11,863 nucleotides of DNA from NCBI GenBank assembly GCA_031266495.1, contig JAISAX010000332.1, positions 1 to 11,863 of the forward strand, read 5' to 3'. Each line of letters starts with the position of its first letter. Position 1 is the stretch's first letter. This document shows positions 7,165 to 11,863 of this stretch, in pieces. The translations under genes and the position numbers were made by a program. This stretch comes from Opitutaceae bacterium. GTDB taxonomy: Bacteria; Verrucomicrobiota; Verrucomicrobiae; Opitutales; Opitutaceae. The notes under the pieces were generated by a model, which was given only the letters and a program-made list of their open reading frames with translations, was not told where the DNA came from and ran no database searches.

Positions 7165-7172
7165 GCGGAGGT
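7165..7172 (+). promoter_or_regulatory. Strong Shine-Dalgarno GCGGAGGT ahead of ATG 7177
   Basis: GCGGAGGT lies four bases before an ATG at 7177, the best ribosome-binding site in the window. It indicates that another phage gene once started here. Most other genes in the window have weak or no such site. Confidence 0.5.
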
Positions 7173-7176
7173 CTGT

Positions 7177-7326
7177 ATGACTGATCACGCGTCGATAATC
7201 GCCTGCACATCGCCTGCAAGGCCCTTTCAGGGTTCAGCGAGGGGGAGGAAAGCAGGGGGGGGGGGAAAAAATGGCCGGAAAACGCGATTTTCTGGGTTTT
7301 TCCTGAACCTTTGCACGTTTTTATCA
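7177..7326 (+). pseudogene. 5' remnant of a further phage gene
   Basis: After the strong ribosome-binding site the frame reads MTDHASIIACTSPARPF and then decays into a Gly/Arg/Lys stretch encoded by an 11-G and 6-A run (7255-7271). It crosses the probable prophage end into the antisense of the DUF2341 gene, so any continuation is chance. I infer a gene start whose body was deleted, or a short peptide. Codons such as AGG and ATA are unlike the upstream genes. Confidence 0.25.
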
Positions 7327-8337
7327 AACTCGACGCGGGATTACACCGGGCAACGCCGCGGCGAGCGTGGCGCGGCTTTCGCCGCCGACATAAAGGGTGA
7401 TCTGCGAGCCGTCAGCCACCACGGAGAGATGTTGCCAGACACCAGCGGCGAGCGGGGTCGAGGCCGGCGTGCGCCGGGTCTGGCCCGCTGCGGTCACCTC
7501 GACAAAGGGCACGCCTTTGTCCAGGCCGATCAGAAGGGCGGTATTGGCTCCGTCGCGACGACTGTAAATGACGGCGTTGGCGGGGAGAATCGCGGGCCTG
7601 ATCCACGCGCTCCAGGTCAGCGCGGCGCCGGCGGGATGGTTGAGGCTTTCCGAGGTGGGAATGGTGATCGTGCGGGTGCCGTCGAAGAGCACGCCGATGC
7701 CGATGAGCGAGCCTTCCACCGGCACGCCCGCGGTCGTAGCATGGTTTTCATGACCCGACCAGTCGCGCGCGGGCTGGCCGCGCTCCCCGAAGTGATACAC
7801 CAGCGACGTCGCGTCGTCGTAGGTGGCTTTGGCGTCGCTGGCCGGCGACGCCACCGGGTTGCCGTAATAAAGCCAGAACTTCGCAGATTCGTCGGGTTTG
7901 ACCGCGGGCACTTTCACCCAGGCGAAGGCTTCGCCCAAAAGAGAGTCGTATTGGGATATATGATACGTAAGAGGAGTCTGGTCGTCGGCCGCGATGAAGC
8001 GCAGGTCCGCCCCGTCCTCGCGCGCGGCCCCGAAGTTGAAGTTGCTGATGTGCAGCCGCACCAGCACCGGCGCGTCGGTGACCGGCTGGGCATCCGCCGC
8101 GGACGTTTCCACGGTGAGCTGCTTGCGCAGGGTCCAGTTATTGTCCCACCAGGCGTGGGCGGAACTGGCAAAAGCCAGCGCCAGCAGTGCGGCAAGGATC
8201 GGGAACGGCCGGAATCCGTAGGGGCGTGCCTTGTGCGCGCCCGGCTTGGGAAGGCGGGCGCCGGACCGGGCGTCGTCAAGCGACGCCCCTACAGGGACGG
8301 GCAGGCATTTGAAGAGTGCGATGATCGCTCGTTTCAT
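7324..8337 (-). pseudogene. DUF2341-LamG exported protein, 3'-truncated, with REPIN in its signal peptide
   Basis: ATG 8337 is chosen because it gives a signal peptide and lies 22 bp after the TpsB stop; the frame upstream to 8535 only shadows TpsB. Residues 1-62 form a long signal peptide: MKRAIIALFKCLPV, a 25-residue insert encoded by a REPIN (16-40, ending in KARPY), and the hydrophobic core FPILAALLALAFASSAHA, with cleavage likely before WWDNNW. The DUF2341 domain (63-175) shows WWDNNWTLRKQLTV at its start and the typical KFWLYYGNP at 153-161. A LamG/concanavalin-like domain follows (178-330), with WSAWIRP and WQHLSVVADGSQITLYVGG. The frame ends abruptly at ALPGVIPRRV, short of the LamG end. 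DUF2341 proteins are known next to or fused with ExbB/TolQ-type proton channels; none follows here, presumably lost with the 3' end. Confidence 0.75.
8218..8292. repeat. REPIN inside the DUF2341 coding sequence
   Basis: REP C starts GTAG at 8218-8221 and forms GGGCGTGC...GCGCGCCC (one G-U pair) up to about 8242. REP D (8268-8292) is GGGCGTCG, loop TCAAG, CGACGCCC, then CTAC. They are inverted with about 25 bp between, the same design as the pair at 389-485. The whole unit is read in frame on the minus strand as residues 16-40 of the DUF2341 protein without introducing a stop. Confidence 0.8.
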
Positions 8338-8359
8338 AGGTGTTGGTTGAAGGGTCGGG

Positions 8360-9937
8360 TTAAAATTCGCTCCACAGCCGGAAGGTGAAGCGCACGTCGT
8401 GCTTGTCGGTGTGCTCGCCTTCGAGCAGCGGCACGCCGAGGTCGATGGAGCCGTTGAAGTGGTCCTTGAATTTGATCCGGCCGCCCGCGCCGACGCTGCC
8501 GATCTGGAAGCGCGACTTCTGACCGGGCAGCGCATCGTTGAGGGTCAGGCCGACCCACTCGGCAAAGGTGTGCAGGCGAAACTCGTCGAAGATGCCGCCC
8601 AAGGTCAGCGGAGGGGTGCGCAGTTCGAGCGTGGCGCCGAAGGCGTTGTCCGCGGTCACCTCGGATTCGAGATAGCCGCGCACCGTGCCCAGGCCGCCCG
8701 CGCCAAACTGCTCGCCGGACAGCAGCGGCTGGCCCGCAAACTGCCCCTGGATTTTTGCGAAAAGCTGCCAGTCTCCGGGCAGGTCGCGGGTCTGCGAGAG
8801 GTCGCCGCGGAGGTAAAGGTAGCTGCCGCCGGACTTGTAGCGCTTGTTGTCCCATTCCGCCGGGTCGCTGCCCAGCCCGCGGATGTGCAGGTGCGCCCCG
8901 AGGTTGAACTGCGTGACCACGCCCTCGCCCAGCCAGGTCGACGAATACTCCGCCGAGAACGGGTAGTAGGTGATCGGCGTTTGCAGCGCCCCGTCCACTC
9001 CGGTGATGGTCAGGTCTTCCTCGTATTTCTTGTAGTCGATCCCGAGGGTGAGGTTGTGATAGTAGTTCGCCTTCGGTGGCAGCGAAAGAATCGCGCGCAG
9101 GCCCACGATGTCGCCCCGGCCGGCCACGTCGAAAGTGCCCAGGGTCGAGACATCGCTGTCCTGCTTGACCGCCTGCACCTGCAGGCTCACCGGACTGTCG
9201 GGAATTTTGGCGAGGTAAAAGGCGGAGAGGACTTTCGCGTCCTCCGTGCGCTGCGGCGCCACCTGGAAACTGAAGCCGAGGGAGTGCCCGAGCTGCCAGA
9301 GGTTGTCGTAGCGCAGGGAGCCGCTCAGGCGCAGGGGCTTCGTATCCGAACTGTAGCGGTTGTTCAGCTCCAGACTGCCGTGCAGCGGCAGCGTGTCCTC
9401 CACGTTGAGGTCCACGTCGACGGTGCCTGGCACCACCCCGGCGCGCAGCGCGGGTGTGACCTTGCGGTCGGGGTGCTGGTTGAGGGCGACGATTTCGCGC
9501 TCCACGTTCTGGAAGTTGGGTGCCTGCCCTTCGGCCAGCGAGGGCGCGGCCGCCTTGATTTCGTTGAGGTCGAAGTAGCGCGCGCCGTGCACCCGCAGCC
9601 GGCCCACCGTGCCCTCGACCACCTCCAGCTTCACGATGCCGTTGCGCACTTCCTGCGGCGGGATCTGCACGCCGATCGATTGATAGCCGGCGGATTGATA
9701 CGCCTGCTCCAGCGCCAGCCGCGCGGACTCCACGTCCTCCACCGTCCGTTGCTTGCCCAGATAGGGATAGACCGCGCGCTCCACCTCTTTTTGCGACAGC
9801 TTCGCCGAGCCGCGGATTCTATACTCCCAAATATCAATGCGCCTCGTTTCCCCGGCTTCGACGGCCCGCAGCCCCGGCACACAAATCAGCCAACACAGGC
9901 AAAAAAGAAGGATGGATTGAAATAAAGAATGATTCAC
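8360..9937 (-). CDS. Two-partner-secretion outer-membrane transporter (TpsB/ShlB/FhaC family)
   Basis: TpsB proteins are 16-stranded outer-membrane barrels that export large TpsA proteins across the outer membrane. The 525 residues have a signal peptide (1-25, hydrophobic ILLFCLCWLICV) and a POTRA_2 domain (about 33-110: YRIRGSAKLSQKEVERAVYPYLGKQRT...QSIGVQIPPQEVRNGIVKLEVVEGTVG). A second POTRA follows (about 112-180), then a barrel from about residue 185. VRGY at 419-422 is the conserved loop-6 motif that inserts in the barrel, and the protein ends in alternating aromatic residues (FTFRLWSEF), as expected for BAM-dependent assembly. It is full length. The start is GTG 9937, the only one giving a signal peptide, with no clear Shine-Dalgarno. 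It is first in a minus-strand operon with the DUF2341 gene, and no TpsA substrate is visible in the window. Confidence 0.9.
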   Translation of the reverse strand: MNHSLFQSILLFCLCWLICVPGLRAVEAGETRRIDIWEYRIRGSAKLSQKEVERAVYPYLGKQRTVEDVESARLALEQAYQSAGYQSIGVQIPPQEVRNGIVKLEVVEGTVGRLRVHGARYFDLNEIKAAAPSLAEGQAPNFQNVEREIVALNQHPDRKVTPALRAGVVPGTVDVDLNVEDTLPLHGSLELNNRYSSDTKPLRLSGSLRYDNLWQLGHSLGFSFQVAPQRTEDAKVLSAFYLAKIPDSPVSLQVQAVKQDSDVSTLGTFDVAGRGDIVGLRAILSLPPKANYYHNLTLGIDYKKYEEDLTITGVDGALQTPITYYPFSAEYSSTWLGEGVVTQFNLGAHLHIRGLGSDPAEWDNKRYKSGGSYLYLRGDLSQTRDLPGDWQLFAKIQGQFAGQPLLSGEQFGAGGLGTVRGYLESEVTADNAFGATLELRTPPLTLGGIFDEFRLHTFAEWVGLTLNDALPGQKSRFQIGSVGAGGRIKFKDHFNGSIDLGVPLLEGEHTDKHDVRFTFRLWSEF

Positions 9938-10203
9938 TACAGAGAAAATAAGAGGGCCGCGCCTTGGCGGCGTGCTGAACTGGACGGAAGATATGAAAGG
10001 AAGAGAGGATTTGGTCGGGATGTGAGTCTGGTGGAATACGAGCGGCCGAATTGGGCCGTAGTTATTAAGACCCTTTTTTTGGGGGCATATCTACCAGTCC
10101 GATTGTTACATAAAGGTTACAGTTTCGGTCTGATTGCAGATTTCGGAAAATGCCTTTCACGACTTCGCGAAAGACCCGAAAAACTCTTTCTTCATAGGTA
10201 ATA

Positions 10204-10220
10204 TATCCATACGATGGATA
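10204..10220. promoter_or_regulatory. 7-bp inverted repeat, possible operator
   Basis: TATCCAT, spacer acg, ATGGATA is a perfect dyad in the AT-rich intergenic region. It could be a regulator-binding site or a small hairpin; the function is inferred. Confidence 0.3.
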
Positions 10221-10353
10221 CAATTTCGGCCTTCATTTTTATATCCAATCGGAAAAATTCAGCAATTCCGCATGGAAATCCAAAAAAACAGAATCGGGCG
10301 ATTTGATGCTTGGAGCGGTATGTTACGTTTTGCTTCCCCATGACTTTCCTGCG

Positions 10354-10363
10354 TGACATGTCA
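10354..10363. promoter_or_regulatory. Palindrome TGACATGTCA, possible operator
   Basis: A perfect 10-bp palindrome about 130 bp upstream of the STN gene, with partial outer symmetry (CCTG before, CAGG overlapping its end). It could be a dimeric regulator site, on sequence symmetry alone. Confidence 0.3.
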
Positions 10364-10481
10364 GGTCCGCGCTGTTTTGAATTTTTCTGGCTTGGTCTAA
10401 AAAATGGCCCGAGAGGGAAATCGTCGGTTGTCACCATAATTTTACGGGAGGACTAGTAGATTCGCCTTAATAAAAGGGTCA

Positions 10482-10487
10482 TATAAT
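10482..10487 (+). promoter_or_regulatory. Consensus -10 hexamer TATAAT just before the STN start
   Basis: A perfect TATAAT sits three bases before the GTG at 10491, with no good -35 at 17 bp. A start site 6-8 bases downstream would fall inside the first codons. Either the message is nearly leaderless, or this hexamer is not the promoter used. Confidence 0.25.
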
Positions 10488-10490
10488 AGC

Positions 10491-11072
10491 GTGAGCTTTA
10501 CGCCTGATCCTTGTGCCGCCAGCCGCCGCCGCGCGGCGAGACGCCTCCCGCGGGGAGTTCGGACCGTTATCGTATCTCGTCTGATCGGCCTTTTTCTGCT
10601 CCTGGCGGGCTTTCGGGACGGCACGCTGCTGGCGAACACCGCCGACTACACCAAGGACGAGGTGTTGAACCGCACGATGGTCAACATCACCTCGATCAAA
10701 ACCCGCGCGGTTACGCTGCCGGAAATTTTTTCACTGGTCGAGACGCAGACCTCCCTGCGATTCGTTTACGCCGTAAACCAGATTTCCCGCAAGCCGCCCA
10801 TGTTGCTCAAAACGAGCGATACGGTGTCCCTTGCCCGCCTGCTGTCGGACATTTCCCTGATGGTGGATGTCGTCTTCAGGCGCGCCAACCAGCAGATCAT
10901 CGTCCGTGCCCTCTGGCCGGAGGACAAACTCACCGCCGCTCCTGTCCCGTCCTCTTTCACCCCCGGATATGCAACGTATCCATTCCCCGTGCTTTCGGCA
11001 TGGAGCCGAAAGAAATTTCATGCAGTCCCTCCTCCCTTCCCTTCGAAAACCACGCAGCCCTTTTTCTCATGA
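10491..11072 (+). CDS. Secreted STN-domain protein coupled to sigma factor
   Basis: The 193-residue product has a basic N-terminus (SRRRAARRLPRGVR), a hydrophobic segment (about 26-40, IVSRLIGLFLLLAG) and a likely cleavage near LLANTADY, so it is exported. Residues 64-139 form an STN (secretin/TonB short N-terminal) domain: ITSIKTRAVTLPEIFSLVETQTSLRFVY, then LLKTSDTVSLARLLSDISLMVDVVF and QQIIVRAL, the usual beta-alpha-beta pattern. In FecA-type receptors this domain sits in the periplasm and signals to a FecR anti-sigma factor; here it is free-standing, with no secretin or receptor barrel. The C-terminus is Pro-rich and unstructured. GTG 10491 is the only start that includes the hydrophobic segment. 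Its stop overlaps the sigma factor ATG (ATGA, 11069-11072), indicating translational coupling. Confidence 0.75.
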   Translation: MSFTPDPCAASRRRAARRLPRGVRTVIVSRLIGLFLLLAGFRDGTLLANTADYTKDEVLNRTMVNITSIKTRAVTLPEIFSLVETQTSLRFVYAVNQISRKPPMLLKTSDTVSLARLLSDISLMVDVVFRRANQQIIVRALWPEDKLTAAPVPSSFTPGYATYPFPVLSAWSRKKFHAVPPPFPSKTTQPFFS

Positions 11073-11653
11073 ACCCGGAAACCACTCGCGACGAAGAGCT
11101 GATGCGCCGAATCCGCGACGGCGACGAACGGGCGCTCCAGGAACTCCTGGAGATTTATACCGTCCAGCTCTGCAAGCTCTCGTATCTGATCCTTCGCAAG
11201 GCGGATCTCGCGCAGGAGGCCGCATCCAATGTCTTCATCAGCGTCTGGCATCGACGGAAGACCCTGACGATCAAAAACACCCTGAAAAACTACCTGCTCA
11301 CGGCCGTGGGCAATCAGGCGTTAAAAATGATAACCCGGCAGCCCAGGGTGAACCTGGTGCCGCTGGAAGAGGTGCACCCGAAGGAACTGGCCGACGAACG
11401 CAAGACAGAGGCCGCCCTTCTGTTCGAGGAGTTCCAGGAGGAAGTCGAAGCCCTGCTCGCCTGCATGCCTCCGCAACGCAGGCTTATTTTCAAAATGAAC
11501 CGGCTGGAGAACGTGCGATACAAGGAAATCGCCGAAGCCCTCTGCATTTCCGAACGCACGGTCCAAAACCACATGAACGCGGCCAATCTCCAAATGGAGA
11601 AAGAGTTGCCCAAATTCTACCGGCTGCTCAACAAGGACGCTTCCGACCGGTGA
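11069..11653 (+). CDS. ECF-type RNA polymerase sigma factor (sigma-70 family)
   Basis: The 194-residue product has sigma region 2 (about 14-90: DGDERALQELLEIY, then LAQEAASNVFISVW in the core-binding/-10 segment and LKNYLLTAVGNQALKMITR) and region 4 (about 127-180: LLACMPPQRRLIFKMNRLENVRYKEIAEALCISERTVQNHMNAA), whose YKEIAEALCISERTVQNHM is the -35-binding helix-turn-helix. There is no region 3, as in ECF factors. The architecture resembles the Bacteroidetes/Verrucomicrobia group that works with FecR anti-sigma factors. It starts inside the stop of the STN gene, so the two proteins are made together. The expected FecR gene is not seen downstream: 11654-11811 has no gene, only a weak hairpin (CGCCT/AGGCG, 11685-11705) and then an IS630-type element. 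Confidence 0.87.
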   Translation: MNPETTRDEELMRRIRDGDERALQELLEIYTVQLCKLSYLILRKADLAQEAASNVFISVWHRRKTLTIKNTLKNYLLTAVGNQALKMITRQPRVNLVPLEEVHPKELADERKTEAALLFEEFQEEVEALLACMPPQRRLIFKMNRLENVRYKEIAEALCISERTVQNHMNAANLQMEKELPKFYRLLNKDASDR

Positions 11654-11747
11654 TATTGCCGCCTGTCCGCTCCGCTCTATCCGCCGCCTTGGGCCAAGAG
11701 AGGCGCAAGCCGTCACTCATTTTTCCGCAACTAAATTTTTCCTCACT

Positions 11748-11863
11748 AGTACCCTATAACACTTAAAGTTTCGCATTGACATGAATAAGGGAAAAGAGGA
11801 GAGAATGGAGGATGGCAAATCGCTATAAAGTAACACTGACGCAAGTTGAGCGCGAGCAACTCA
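11748..11863 (+). mobile_element. Left end of an IS630-type insertion sequence
   Basis: A transposase start at 11812 and an AT-rich leader from about 11748 mark the beginning of an element running out of the window. IS630 elements insert at TA, and TA dinucleotides are present at 11747-11748 and 11750-11751, but I cannot fix the exact end without the other terminus. Confidence 0.45.
11812..11863 (+). CDS. IS630-family transposase, N-terminal fragment
   Basis: ATG 11812 follows AGGAG (11797-11801) by 10 bases and reads MANRYKVTLTQVEREQL before the window ends. This matches the familiar start of IS630-family transposases (YxVxLTxxEREqL, leading into the first helix of an N-terminal helix-turn-helix). 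Only 17 codons are visible, so the family call rests on that short signature. Confidence 0.6.
   Translation, partial: MANRYKVTLTQVEREQL

Larger units (their letters stand above)
1345..7326 (+). mobile_element. Collapsed Mu-type transposable prophage remnant
   Basis: Small terminase, large terminase and DUF935 portal follow each other on the plus strand in the order of Mu genes 27-28-29, then three co-directional genes with very short gaps or overlaps. Early transposition genes, protease/scaffold, major capsid, tail sheath/tube and tape measure are all absent, so this is a deletion derivative. The left limit is uncertain (somewhere in 1200-1345). The right limit is placed at the TG/CA dinucleotide at 7325-7326, where the minus-strand DUF2341 frame is interrupted. 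Both flanking host-type genes are broken on the side facing this block. Confidence 0.6.
9938..10490. promoter_or_regulatory. Divergent AT-rich regulatory region between TpsB operon and STN/sigma genes
   Basis: About 550 bp without a convincing gene; the short frames here have poor start context and no recognisable protein. It is clearly more AT-rich than its surroundings and must carry promoters for both directions. It holds two dyads (listed separately), a TATAAT at 10482-10487, a GC hairpin CGGCC/GGCCG (10043-10058) and T7 and A-rich tracts. I could not place a reliable -35/-10 pair for the TpsB direction. Confidence 0.5.

Noticed and set aside
7255..7271. 11-G plus 6-A homopolymer tract as a phase-variation switch
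   Set aside because: It is not inside or just upstream of a convincing intact gene, so slippage would have no evident target. A C-rich tract at 1325-1340 is likewise unsupported.
7272..7302. A/T-rich inverted sequence (ggaaaa...ttttcc) as a terminator
   Set aside because: The stem is short and mismatched with no clean T tract; the sequence is better explained as part of the phage end.
7090..8388. 432-aa plus-strand open frame running from the phage end through the DUF2341 gene
   Set aside because: Most of it is antisense to DUF2341; only the start after ATG 7177 may be a phage gene remnant.
8399..9925. 508-aa plus-strand open frame opposite TpsB
   Set aside because: It mirrors a clearly recognisable TpsB gene; the long antisense frame is a by-product of high G/C at third codon positions and its translation shows no motif.
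9929..10201. 90-aa frame in the divergent intergenic region
   Set aside because: Its start overlaps the TpsB start on the other strand, it has no ribosome-binding site, and its composition does not look like a protein from this genome.
1..11863. CRISPR array, tRNA or rRNA genes
   Set aside because: No regularly spaced repeats of CRISPR type and no tRNA-like or rRNA-like sequence noticed on either strand; the only clear repeats are the REPs and the IS-tip pair.

Overview
The window looks like an accessory, mobile-element-rich piece of a GC-rich Verrucomicrobia genome, most likely Opitutaceae. Four things point that way: a PEP-CTERM (exosortase) sorting tail, a DUF2341-LamG envelope protein beside a two-partner-secretion (TpsB/ShlB-type) outer-membrane protein, an STN-domain protein coupled to an ECF-type sigma factor, and GTAG-type REP palindromes of the form GTAGGGGC-hairpin. 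The organism assignment is inference from gene content; no rRNA or marker gene is present.

Layout. 1-356: right-hand end of an insertion sequence, with a transposase C-terminus and a 20-bp sequence repeated near the tip. 389-485: a REPIN (two inverted REP hairpins). 563-1198 (minus): the 3' part of a PEP-CTERM repeat protein that has lost its signal-peptide end. 1345-7326: a collapsed transposable (Mu-type) prophage. It keeps the packaging cassette in Mu order (small terminase, large terminase, DUF935 portal), but the portal stops early and is followed at once by three phage-like hypothetical genes (94, 695 and 84 aa). Repressor/transposase, protease/scaffold, capsid and most tail genes are absent, so it should not make particles. 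7324-9937 (minus): an envelope operon, TpsB followed by a DUF2341-LamG protein. The DUF2341 gene is cut at its 3' end exactly where a candidate phage terminus starts, and it carries a second REPIN translated in frame inside its signal peptide. 9938-10490: AT-rich divergent regulatory region. 10491-11653: a secreted STN-domain protein overlapping an ECF-type sigma factor by ATGA. From about 11748: the start of an IS630-type element running off the window.

How the parts fit. The envelope operon and the STN/sigma pair are divergently arranged, so the sigma factor may control nearby envelope genes, but no direct evidence shows this. The partners expected from related loci (ExbB/ExbD and a TpsA substrate downstream of DUF2341, a FecR-type anti-sigma downstream of the sigma factor) are missing at the points where mobile elements begin. 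The prophage and the IS630 element have probably trimmed two once-larger systems. The least ordinary observations are the in-frame REPIN in a signal peptide, the STN-sigma coupling without FecR, and a possible -1 frameshift at the portal start.
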